This document shows positions 13,083 through 26,300 of a stretch of DNA of 64,000 nucleotides, piece by piece. Position 1 is the first letter of the stretch, and every line of letters begins with the position of its first letter. The stretch spans positions 15,912,984 to 15,976,983 of the forward strand of contig NC_092564.1 of the NCBI RefSeq assembly GCF_037975245.1, written 5' to 3'. A program made the position numbers and the translations under genes. The stretch comes from Apostichopus japonicus (Eukaryota; Echinodermata; Holothuroidea; Aspidochirotida; Stichopodidae). The notes beneath the pieces were generated by a model that worked only from the letters and a program-made list of their open reading frames with translations, made no database searches and was not told where the DNA came from.

Positions 13083-13342
13083 AAGGTATACTGTATTGAC
13101 CCCAGATATGCCAGATTTTCAAAATATGGTCACCTTTGGTCAAAATTCTTAAACTGTTTTTGTTACCACCCTGGATGAAATTTACCTCACTGGGACATTC
13201 AGTCATCTTTTGTGTTCATTTAGAATGAATGAGAACAATTGGAGAATAAATACCTTCCGGAAAGTCCTTGAATTTGAAAACTTCTAGCAATTATGGCATG
13301 CTATAATTTGGGGTTACACCCTAGGCCTATACAGACTACCTT
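13083..13342 (-). mobile_element. MITE, family A copy 2 (inverted)
   Basis: This 260 bp stretch is the reverse complement of the element at 10651-10887, with moderate divergence and small insertions. The same end sequences are present: AAGGTATACTGTATTGACC on the left, and on the right the reverse complement of AAGGTAGTCTGTATAGGCC. The central blocks ACTTCTAGCAATTAT and TTTACCTCACTGGGACATTC are shared. The two copies make a ~2.2 kb-spaced inverted pair. Confidence 0.75.
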
Positions 13343-13723
13343 CAATTTAAGTTAAGCCACTCTGCTCCTCAAAACCTAAGTTTAGCTACTCCTACGCCTG
13401 TGCTCTTTTCCCCAAAACGATCTGAATCTCCTTTTTGGAGAAAAAATACTGAATTTTCTTGAGCGGAGAGTAAATTCTCTTCATAGCCTAGGCCTATCCT
13501 AGGCGGAAAACGTTCGTGTTTTACTGAGGTCCAGCCTAGCTGTAGGCCTTCAGACGTTGGCCTAAGTGAGTGAGGCCTATATGCTCAGCAGCTAAAACGT
13601 AGGCCTGTATCCTATGACCAACTCGGGAAGAGTTAAAAATACGGACCGGTAATTTCGGCCTAAGCCTACTTACAGCCAGAGTGAAAAGGGTAGAAAAGAT
13701 ACTAGAGAAATGTTTTTTCTTAC

Positions 13724-13853
13724 CTTTAAAGCTTTCAAAAATGTTTCCAGTGGGCTTCTCAAAGTTACGGCCGCGTTTCCCGGCGTAGCGTACATATAAA
13801 GATTGTACATTTTTCCGAAGAAGTTGGTTGAGGGCGCCTGTCCACACGGCCAT
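13724..13853 (-). CDS. Candidate first coding exon with mitochondrial-type N-terminus
   Basis: From ATG at 13853 the minus strand is open for 43 codons (MAVWTGALNQLLRKNV..., ending ...GNIFESFK) and then meets a strong donor, AAAG|GTAAGAA, leaving one base of the next codon. The peptide is rich in Arg/Lys, has hydrophobic residues and no acid before about residue 32, which suits a mitochondrial presequence. Local GC content (CGGCCGCGTTTCCCGGCG) is raised, as around many animal first exons and promoters. I cannot name the protein. Further exons would be at lower coordinates, and the 57-nt exon array lies on the same strand there; at least one linking exon would be needed, because this exon ends in phase 1 and the array is phase 0. 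Confidence 0.45.
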
Positions 13854-14317
13854 ATGTCAAGACTCTCCAGAGTCAGACACATTCATTTTTATAGGGTATA
13901 TTTTAGAAACAGTACGATATATCTTTTATTTTAACTTTTTTGAAGGACAATGCATTGGCAATGAATCAGGCAAGACTTAAAGAATATTAGCATGGCAATT
14001 TTGTAAACATATAATCCGGAATTCTCGCAAAATTTAGGAAAAACTAGATGTCTCCAATATAGGCTTACACGTTACACTGTTGATATTACAGCTTAAATTT
14101 TATTGACTCTTCTTAACAATTAAGGACCCCACGAAGGGAAGTGGACTATTCCAACTTATCGGGAGTAGCGTTCTCTAATTGCAACCATACGATGGTTGTG
14201 TTAACATAAGCCTGGGCTACAGAACAGAGGCTTCAAACATAAAGGAGACAGTTATATGTCTCCTTAGAACGAATGGTTATTTTTGCAACACTGATATGTC
14301 CGCCCAATATACTTCTT

Positions 14318-14480
<163 letters not shown>

Positions 14481-14746
14481 TCATACCAAGGAGATACTTG
14501 TAATCGTACTCGTGCTGTTGTATATACACAAGTGACAAGTCTGGTATATCTATAGCTATAAGAATCGGGCCACTGAAGATGTTACCTTTATAAACTTTTC
14601 AGCAAGTCGGGCGGGAAGTGAAATGTGGTGATTTGAAACGAAACCAACCGTTTGATTTCAACTTAACGCGGAAATGGCAGATCAGATACCAACTAGTCTA
14701 CCGTCTGATCCTTAAATTAAATCTCTTTCCATTTTTTTATTCACAG

Positions 14747-17700
14747 TAAAAGAATCAACCGTCTCGACTCTAATGATTATGAAGATGTCGATGAAATGAA
14801 TATATGTAGGAGAGGTAAGTTATGCATTCTTTTTCATGACGAGAAAATGGACAGGTTTTTTTTAGTTATATTTTTAAGACAAGGTAATTGTATATTATGC
14901 TACTATCTGTAACATCGTTTTGCTTTGACCCAGGTCAGATCTGGATATAGCGTTTACGCGCAATTTATGCCGACGGTGTATTTGATTTCTTGAATTGGTT
15001 ATATAGGTCAAGATAGGTCTATTATATATATGTAAAATGGGCCAGTTGGGTTTCTTTCAACAAATACAAATGTGTGTATTCAGATATGCATGTGACGTAA
15101 ATATCTCTGACGTCATGTGACAAGGTCAAACATTGTACTGTATTTTATATTCAAAGATTTTATTGCTATAAAGTTTAGTACCAGGGAGGTTATTGGGATT
15201 AAAGTAAGCATATACATTCACCCATGCATACCCTCATGTGCCAACGAACGTGAAAACTTGTTATAATTTTGATTGGAAGTATTTATATAAATTGAACGCT
15301 AGCTATCTTTACCATGAACACTCTAAAATATTATATCATAGGCTTTATATAGACAAAATGCTTGCACTTGTTCTACCGCGTCAATGAGTAAAACATCAGA
15401 CTGCCATTTAGTATGCATTGCTGGATCTCAACTGTGCATGCATATACAAGATATAATACTATTATATAGCAAAATATATACATTTGGACAAACTAATCCA
15501 GACATGAGGAAAGTCCTCAAGGGAAATGGAAATGTTTACCAGCAAACATGTTGCAGGTAGATCCATAATTCCAGACGTCATGTTAGGACGTATAGATTTT
15601 CCATTTTCGCGGAACTATATATAAACGTATACTGGGTATAGGGTGACGTATATATATTGGATTCGCCTCCATATATATGTCTCTCTGAGGACATAACCAG
15701 ATCAACCCTGTTGCTCCCATTAGATGTCCATAAAGATATCACTAAAAAACATTTCAAATTGGAATAATATTGTAACTACATGGTGTCAAAATATATAAAA
15801 CAGTCTGATAACGTGTGAACTATTGTAGTCAGTTTTAAAGGGGTGATATGGAGGGATAATATGGGGGGGGGGGATAAGGGGAAGTGGGGTGTAGAGGTGC
15901 TTACTTTACGGGTTTGCCATTTGTCTCATTGCCAAAGGATATTATTCTGTATAATGCTACATGTTGCTACAAGTACAGATGTTTATAATTTTTTTTAACA
16001 GACTGCAATTAAAAACTAGTGACATATGGTAATAAAACTGGGAACCATCTGGTTTTGAAGATGCAGACACCAACATCTTTGATGTTAAGCACTAGCCCCC
16101 CCCCCCCCAAAAAAAAAATATATATATATAAATATAAGCTTTATTGTGTTTTAACTGTTTCTATATATGCTGCAGTTATATAGTTTAATGTGTATCATAT
16201 AACTGGTCCTAAGTTTATCCCATTACTAAGCGTGGTTACAGAAATTTAAATGATTAGGGCCATATGTTAAATCATTATCATAATAACATTATGATGAGGT
16301 GTATAGAAACATGGGAAAGGGGGGATGGGGGGGGGGCGGTAAAGCGAGCAGATGTATCTTTTGCACTAGCATAAGGAATGTCAATCAACCGAATGATAAA
16401 CTGTTAGTTTCATGTACCTAATAATCCGTCGAAATTCTTGACTCGCTTTTTAGTAAATCAAATTTCGAAACTACACACTTAAATTAGCCGTAGAAACTGA
16501 TAATTCAATTAAGCAATGTTGAAATAAAGAAATATGACATTTTTAAAGTGAAAAGTCTATTTTGTCGATATAAAGTCGAAATAAACGCCCCCCCCCCCCC
16601 CAATAAAAAAAAAATCGATTTGAAACAACGTATCGCCGACATTTCGAGGAACACGTGTAAATGTCGATGTATAAAAATAATTGAAAAAATCCAGAAGCAT
16701 TTGTCCGTTTTTTTTACAAAAAACAAACTAAAGATTGAAAGTTGTAAATCAAAGAGGCGAAATTTCGAGAAATACGTAAATTTAAGTTTGCAGAAGAATT
16801 TTTAGAACAAGTAGAAAGTGAGGTATAAAAGCTCGGAAATTTGGAGATTTCAATATATATTTTGAATATTAAAATTATTAAATTTTTATAAAATTATTAA
16901 ACTTCCATTGCCTCCTTTGGATCACCGAAGAATCTACAAAAGTTAAAATTCATCTGAGGAAGATTCCGATAGTGATCGTTTTCCTGCCCCTCCCCCTCCC
17001 CCTCCCCTCCCGCACCCCTCCCGCACCCCTCCCCTCCCTCTCAATTTTTAATAGTTTTTTAATAGTTTCTGCCACAGCTGATACCTCTCACACAATCAAG
17101 TTGGATCTACTGAAGTGGGTAGGGAAGAAGAGGTTGAAGGAAGTGTGTAGGCTAAAAGTTTAGCAGTATAGAGAGTTAGATAATTACAACAGTATTTCGA
17201 CTATATATATATGCACTTATGCATATACACTAAATATACTTGAAATCACAAATAAGCAAAACCTGCATGGGGAACGCCGTAAGGCTTACATTTCCCCCTA
17301 TTCACCTTCGTAAACAAAACCATGCTCGCATATACTCTGGAAACTGGTCCGATCACCTCAATTAACCTATGGTACTTCAACTTTATTACAACTTTGTAAT
17401 TTTAAGTGATCCAAATATGTTGCAATGATGAAAATAAAATGTTCATGTAAAACTGGAAACAGCACTTAAAACATAACTCTGTGAAATGCCGCTTGTATAA
17501 AAAATAAAAATAAAATCATGATTGGGACATATGCCCCTGTTGACTTGAAATGTCGAGAGAGTTCGTTGTCTTCCAACAAAGATATAAGTCACATTTCATT
17601 CGAAATTTGATAACTTGCCGTAGCGTGACGTCATCAAAGATGCAGGTATATCTAAGTATACACAACGACACAGCATACTCAAGATGGTAAAGACATGAAA

Positions 17701-18322
17701 ATTCTTTCGAAATAATACATACCTGCAAAGGATATATATTTTGTACACAGGGGATACTAATTCTTACATTTCATAGAATTCAATGCCACTATATTGGTCA
17801 TTCCTGAGACACATTACCACAGGACGCGGGATAATTTATTTCCGGCGGACGCAAAATCATTGTGTTTCTTATTGCCAAAAAAATTGCCCCCGCTCCCGCT
17901 TAACAGGAATAACGGTCTTTATATTAATGTAAAATCTAGTGTTATTACTGGGAAATCCTTAATGTTTCTTTATTTGAATTGGTTTGCTAAATATGACGAT
18001 TTTATAACTACCACTATATTGTACCTTTCTCTCTCTTGTTTATTGGGGGGGGGGGGGGGGGAGCGGTGAGTTGTTTTCTTCAATCTGGCCGTTTTACTGT
18101 ACCATGTGGTTATTGTCTCCTACAATTATATATAGGTTCATATCCAAATTAATACATCTCAGACAAACTTTGTCTTGTTATATAACTCGTATATACTGTG
18201 CTAGAACCAGAAGGAAGCCCACACGGTTGTTTACACGATGGTGCAATTTGGCATAGTTTCAATGTTATGTACTGTAATGAACGAGCTAAGAGGTCACATC
18301 AAGTTCAGGCAATAAGTATATA

Positions 18323-18413
<91 letters not shown>

Positions 18414-21400
18414 GTATGTTAATTCCATTTAAATTGTAATATAGATAACAAAATAAAGTAATATGATAATTCTCTATGGGTTCAATATCAGAAGATTAAT
18501 TACCGCTTATACAGACAGTTCCGTAATCCATCAAATCATGCCGCAAGGAAAGCTTGATATGTAATTAGGAATCTTTCGCCATGTTGACTTTGTAAATATC
18601 TCAAGCTTCGTGCAGGAAACTAGCCGGATATTATTAACAATACAAGTACTTTACAGTATGTTTGACGGTATTTACATACAGGTGTTTGTTACCTCATGTT
18701 CTCATGGCTAAGCGACAATGTTTCCTGATCTGATTTTCAGAAACCCGATTGCATCATATCACGTCGGCTGTATATATATATATATATAGATATATATATA
18801 TATACCTTAATTATTACTTGCATCTTTCAATGAAATTCTCCTCTCATCACAAGGAAGGGAATATTTGTTTAATTCTTAAGGGCTTTCCGCTTTCATATCC
18901 GCATTCAACCATTCTCGTAGCTACATCCACAGTGACATGTTATCTTAGTTTTTAAACTGTAATGACACCGCTGTGAAACCGGCGCATGTGTACACGTTGC
19001 GATGGAAACGCTTCTTGAATATTAATTGAGGAAGATTTGCATAAGAAGTTCAAACAAGGTAGAGTCCATACAGATACTGATTAGCCGCTAAAGTGAAACT
19101 TCAAAACAACTTTTGGGAAAAAATCATTATATATGAAGTAAAGACTGCAGCAAAGAAGCACAGAGATCGCATTAAATATAGGACGTAACGTATTTTATGA
19201 TACTGTTACATAGATTGTGTTAACCTAAAACCAACTCATTCACATATAAGGAAGGAGTGGGGGATGGGGGGGGGGGTTGAGGGGGGTTGGGGGTATTATA
19301 TACGCCTATAGTGAAACTATACAAGTAACCAATGCTAAAACTCTTTCATTTACTGCAAGCAGTGAAGATTTTCCATAATGAGTATCCGTTGCGGAGTTTT
19401 AGTCGCTGCAAGAAAATTTATCTATCCCATTAATGTGTCCACAAAGGGAAGGATAGGGAAGGGGGAGTGGAAAAGGTACAAGTGACCGTTAAAGGGTCAT
19501 GAAAGGGATTTCAACTTCATTCACCCCTATTGTGTGTCCACGAAGGGAGAGATTCGTGAAGGGGAGGGGGCGAAGGGTTCAACTGATCTTTGCAAGGGTC
19601 ATGAAAGGGTCATGAGAGCGAGGTGCATAATATTCTATGCCAAGGCTGTAATTTTGCATCATCCGCTACAACAATTCACTTGCAACATGTGTGTTTCCAT
19701 AACTCTATAAATGTTCTGAATTTAAACCTATATATTCTTCAACATTTAGATTTAAGGTTGCTACGCAACAGCAATAACGGGGTTTATGAATTCAATACAC
19801 ATCTTTTTCTTAATTTATCGTTTTCTATACCTGATTGTTGGGTCAGGTTAATCCATTTTTTTACATTTTGAGCTACGAAATAAATAATGACAAAAGCTAC
19901 CTAACCCGCAGGCAGTTGTGTATAAATATATATATATATATTATTATATTATGTACACATTCCTCAGTTGTGAGTCGATACTATATACAAGTGTGCAACA
20001 GTCGATGATAGTGTGTAAACTACCATCAAACAAAATATGTCTTTTTTATCAAATCAATTCCATGAGTTGTCATTATGTATAATAGTTTCCTGCTTATTGG
20101 TTATACGATGACCCCCTTTTCTTTAGAGACGAAACGACTGTTATTTTGTTACAAACACTTTCATTTTTTTTTCTTGCTTACCTTCTTTACCCGTTTTTAA
20201 TCTCCAATCTCTAATACACTGCCCAGATCAACGGATTCTGTTTCGTGCAAATTTAGGTTTCAGTTTCTAGACAGGAGAAGACAAACAAGGAAGTTAAAGA
20301 ACCGCATGCCTGAAATGATAGTCGTAGCAACAAAGACATTAGCTGTATGCAATTGAGAAGACAAGGTTATGCTTGTAGTGTGTTTGGATGTTTTCAATGT
20401 AGGACGGTCTCGTTTTTTGATAATCTTTTCTATCGCTGTATCGCACTCGGACCTTTCGGCTTATCTTATCCTTCCTTTCTCCTGCTATATGTTTACTCTC
20501 TCTGGTATACGGAAACAGCGCTCCATACCGTTATTCACTATAGCTAATGTAAGTTCTATCACCGCTATTTGATAGTTCTGATTTGGAAATTAGTTATTAA
20601 GTATATTTTGTGAGCTTTACCCGAAGTGCATTGGTGAGTTATTGTTTTTAAGTTTTATTCATTAACCACAACTTAACAACTTACAAGTTAGGGGAATGCA
20701 TGTATAAGTGACATTGCTGTTAGTATAACGTAGTTCGCCGAAGAGACCATAGCGAATGATTTACCAAAGGTGTTTTTGAATGTTTCTCTTTAGAATTTAT
20801 ATGAATTAGTCATTGATACGGCCTACTATATAGTCTACGTAATAAATAAATAATATATATATGCTTTATTCATATATATTTATATATATCCTATATATAT
20901 ATAAATACGTGAGTAGTGTGTAATGTATACATAAACATAGATACATGCGGTCAGGTAATCATGCATGCATTGCATATATGTGACATATTTCCGTGAAGAC
21001 TCTAGAGGATTGAAATGTTTGTATAAGTGAAGAGAGGGATACGGTTAATTAAGAATGTATTGTATCGTTAACAGTTCAAAGATGCCTTAGATCTACTATC
21101 CATGAACTTCATAATTTGGCTTGATATCTCTAAATGACATCTTAAGCAGAAGGAAGAAAAGCAATTACTATAACTTGCAGTAGTGTGTGTGGGGTGGGTG
21201 GGGGGTGGGGGTAGTATTGTATACTTTAACGCTTATCTGCATTGCCCCAACCCCAACCCCACCCCACCCCACCCCCAGTAGGTTAGTGTACTGAAATGTT
21301 TGCTGCGTAAGATCTGTTTGAATCTCGTTAATCACTTTGTTCGTATTCATTTAAGAGTATATATTTGTACAGAGTAAGGGATATCGTTGAAGAATAGTGC

Positions 21401-23294
21401 ATTTAACCCGGGCTTATCATTTCTGTATTGTTCTTAAGGGTTTTATCACCAGTGTTCAGTTTGTATTATGCATTGAATTTGTCAAAAAGGCTGGTGAAGC
21501 AGTATTGAAGGGTTACAGGAAAAGATAAGGTATCTGAAGAGATCAATTTGTTGTTTAAGTCCACGTTTATCACACCAGGAAGGTTGATAATAAAGCATTG
21601 TCTGCAGTTCAGTGAAACAATAAGATAAATGATACATTCAAACTTGAAAAACGCAAAATTTCATAAATTAAGGTTAACCGGAGAAAGTACATATTCTCCT
21701 GTAGGCAAATTGTTGCGCAATCATAAACCTGTATGTGTAAATAGTTTATATAGATAAACTTATTAGTTAAAAACTTGAGGGTTTTCAATATGTACATATG
21801 GCTTGGTCATAATGATGCAAAGGATAAATACCAAGTCAAAACGCAGTACAATTAAGTACATTTTTATTAACAACACTGTAACACTCTTAATCATGATGAG
21901 CGATAATAATATAATACAGTGTATATTGACAATAATGCAATCCACAATATAGATTTGTCGATGCCTGCAGGATATGGTTACACCACATAAAGACGAGCAA
22001 ATTGTTGAGGCTATTTGAGGAGAATTATAGTGCACAAAAGTCACTCTTACCTCAAGGTCTAATGCACTATGATATTTTTCAATGTAATAACAACTGAAAG
22101 TCTTTAATTCTTTCATGAAACATCACGTGACATGGTATTCTTGTGAGATACAAGTAATCAGTTTCCGAGGTCCAAGTTTTCTATTTATAATGCGACATCA
22201 TTGAAGGTTTGCAATTTGACAATTATTGTCTTTTTGCTTGGTCTTGTAACAATATATGCACAAACTCTTTCTAATATAGTCTGCACAATCCTATAGGCAA
22301 CATCTTATGAAATAAGGCCACTTCGCGGGAAATATTATTCGAACGTTGGTCCTTACTTTTGACTTAAATTATGTGCCATTGGTTGGTCACTTGGCGGGAA
22401 ATCCTAGGAACGTTGGTTACTATACGTCAACAAAGATTATGTGCCATTGGTTGGTCACTACGTCAACAAAGATTATGTGCCATGGTTGGTCACTTGTTGG
22501 CGGGAACAGAAGATTGATCATTACCTATACCTAATGCTGAGGCAAGTCTTTATATATATTTAGGAGGAAAAAAGGAATCTGCGGGTCTTCAATATGACAT
22601 AGACGAATACGGGAAAACGGGGATGTTTATAATTGTTGGTGGATATAATTATATGTGACACCACTATCAAGTATTTGGCCAGCTTTACAAGTTGCTACAT
22701 TATAGTTGTTTTCATATATGGTTTTGTGGTTGCTATGGGGTGAAGGGAATGGCATATAAAGTATAATTGAAACTCATTGATTGCTGTCAATAAAATTTTG
22801 CTGATCGGTAGGCTCTGTAATCGCTAAAGCAGATCGGTAACCAATTTTGTATTCCGATGCAGTATCTCGCGACAAACATCTGCAGAGGTGTTTATGTCGT
22901 GTACAGGAAGTTTGTTCTAACATGATGTCGGTGAGAGGGAGTCTATGATTGATGGCTTTTAGTTAATTAGAAACATTATAATGTATGTGTTGTGTATGTG
23001 TCTGCGTATGTGTTTGTGTTTTTCCCCTTCACGCTGTACACTCTATTACGTCTACTGTCCTGCATTGTCTGTAACATAAAGAACAATACTCTCTACCAGC
23101 TGTGTGGATTATAGGGTAAAATATGAAGGGCGGAGGATTTTATAAAGGAGGGGATCGTTGAAGTCGACTACCATGTAGGGGGGCTACTCTTGGCAAAATA
23201 ACATTTTAGACTATACAACTAGTGTATTTTGAGCCATTTTAAAATTATAAATTAGGTCTACAAGTAGATCAAAATGCATGGTTGTGCTAATAGC

Positions 23295-23328
<34 letters not shown>

Positions 23329-26300
23329 TGTATGTATGTATGTATGTATGTATGTATGTATGTATGTATGTATGTATGTATGTATGTATGTATGTATGTA
23401 TGTATGTATGTATGTATGTATGTATGTATGTATGTATGTATGTATGTATGTATGTATGTATGTATGTATGTATGTATTTTAGATCCTCCTGCAAGCAGGA
23501 ACTCGCGAAGAAGCCCAATTGGCTTACCAAACCGTAAGCTGACCCAAGTCAGTCTCTTAGATTCATATTTTAACGTCCATGATTATGAACTTGTCAATTG
23601 TCAACAACTCTGTAACTGGACGACATACATTAATCTTGGAGTAACTCGAACCGGGAACCTTATGATTGGAAGGCACCGGCGTTAACCACTGAGCTAACAC
23701 TCCTAAATATATACTTTTGAATTTTTGTGCGAGGGTGTAAGAGGCCCTTAGGAGGGGTGGGGGGTGTTCACCACACCAACCCTGTATCCGCTTCTGAATA
23801 TTGAGATTATGAATATCAGTACATGCGTGTTTTTCTTTTTCTAATGAATATGAAAATTTATTATTTTACTGTTGAGTCAAATAGATCATACGTCACTCAT
23901 TTTATCATATGTTATTGTATGATATTATATGTTGTACATCTAGCTTTGTCATCTACTATGCTCTTTGTTGTCATATAGTTACGTTGATTGTGTTGCCGGT
24001 AACGGTATCTTAATGTTATTTGAGCTTTTATTATCGCTTCTATATAATTCTTAACGCATACGTTCAACCGTTATATCCTTCCCGGAGAAAATTTAAAAAA
24101 ATGCTTAAACGAATAGTTCAGAGGTAAGACATGAACGCATTGTTAACAAGAAACTTTGATAACCTTCATATGGAGTATACGCTATAAAGTATAAGCTGAA
24201 GAATATACCAAGACCGTTATAATTATAGTCGCCAATAACAAGTGGACCTAACCGGAAATGAGTCACCACAAGACCATTGTATCTTATCTTAGGTACCGAG
24301 AGCATCCGTTAGTGCATCTAATTGTGTACTGCATCGTTAAAGGGACAGAGATTCTATTCAACATATTGGGTTTGATAATCGTCCTATTAAAAGTACAATG
24401 CGATGACGTCACCAAAAGGTCAGACTGGGTTACGCCGGTGTGAGGAGGCGACATGGGATGGGGTGTATTAACGTGGCGAATGGGGACAATATTTATAATG
24501 CAGGACTCCCGAGGGGGGGGGGGGTGGGCGAGTGTCATGACATTTCAAAACGTTTTACAGCAGTGGCTGTTATAAGGGCGTTTAATTTCAACAGTGAACA
24601 TTTGACCTGACTCCTTACCCCTCCCTACCATCTCAAACGTATAACGAGTCACTGTAACACGCTACTGTTCATTCTCAGCGTTAACTTTGCGGAACCATGT
24701 AGTGTTAAATTAAGATATGCCAACAATACGCCAAAAAGTGCTTAAAAGTTGGTTGGTGCTTCTCATGCTAAAGCAGTGTAATTGGCAAGATTTCCTTTTG
24801 CCCATAAAATCTCAGAGTGATTATCTCTCCCTGGTTGTAACTAAGCACGTACCACGTTATCCTAATACATTAAAAATTGGTGATAGGCTAGGCTACTTTT
24901 AGTTGCGTTCACTCTTCAAAGCTAAGTACACATATTGACCCCCCCACCTTCCCCACCCCAAACAAAATTTAGGCAAGGAACACAATTTCAACCCATTTTT
25001 GTTTGTACCTCACACAAGGCGTTGCCATGGTTATGCGTCGCCCCACTTTACTCTTAATGACTATATGTTATGCTGTATATGCATTAACACATTCACGTGT
25101 GGTTTCGTGTAACGGATATCCTCTGTAAATTATGACCATGAACTTGGAAGGGCTAAGAGACTTAACTTCCCGAAATACAAGAATCGTAGTGTCGTCATAG
25201 TTTATATATCACCAATTTTCAAGAGAAACTAATAAACTTATTCATCCATGCAAACACCACAGAACATGTATAAGTACCTGTGTAGGCTTAATGATACTGG
25301 GAATCACTGAACTACCGAGAAAATTTTACTTTAAGGCAGGAAAACTTTTCCCGTAAACAGATTTGACTTTATTTTACTTCCGCAATGAATGCCTGACAGG
25401 GAGGGGGTGGGGGAACTGGCCGGAGGGATGTCAAGGTTTAAAGACTGATGTATGTTCATTTTTTCATAACATACCTAAGAAAAATGAAAAGTGATACAAG
25501 AGAGGGTGGGCAATGGCCAGGTGCATGCATAAATTGTCCCGGTATACTCGACCTGCTTCTCGCTGTGTATATATGAATTGTTGTGTGTAACTTGCACACA
25601 AACTCAGTTACTGAAATGATTTCTGAACTGTATTTAAAACAGGGTATACAAGGCTTCACCTATTCATGTGTTCGAATGTTCTGACTGGTTGCAGTAAATT
25701 AACCATGTGATATTAAGAGTCAAAACAATGGCAAATTAGTTGCCTATTCTCATGGGGGTGCTTTTGAATATGACTATGTACACAGAATTAAAACGTTTTG
25801 AGGCAAGACAAAGCCGTATTTATGGAAAGAATGTTTCGTATAAGTGAAGTATGGCAGATATATGTTAGATCTGTCATACCACTTACAATATCGTACTCAA
25901 AAAAAAGCGATTTGGTTAACATGGGTTGATTTAAATATTAAACAAAGCCCCACATTCCCCAGGAAGCCATGCGATTTTGGAATGTTGTATTTATTTTTCC
26001 GGAAGTTCCCATTCTTTTCAAGGAATTATGACCTTCCTATATTCTCAAAATATCGACAATTTCGTTTCTTGATATTTCAACTTTCCTTTTCTCGAAATCT
26101 CGAGTTTTCATGTCAAGCTTTCGACCTTTTATCTCAAAATTACGAGTTTTGCGTAGAATGTACTGTTCATTTTATTCTGATATTTAACTTTTGAATATTT
26201 ATCATACTTTTTGTTGTTGTCACGGTTACGTTGTGTCGAATTTGAGTCGATAGAAAAAAAAATCGACATTTCCAGGAACAAGTCGGAAAGATATCTGAAA

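Noticed and set aside
23274..23685. Cys-Met-Tyr-Val repeat open frame of up to 135 codons
   Set aside because: It is translation of the (TATG)n run plus antisense SINE, not a gene.
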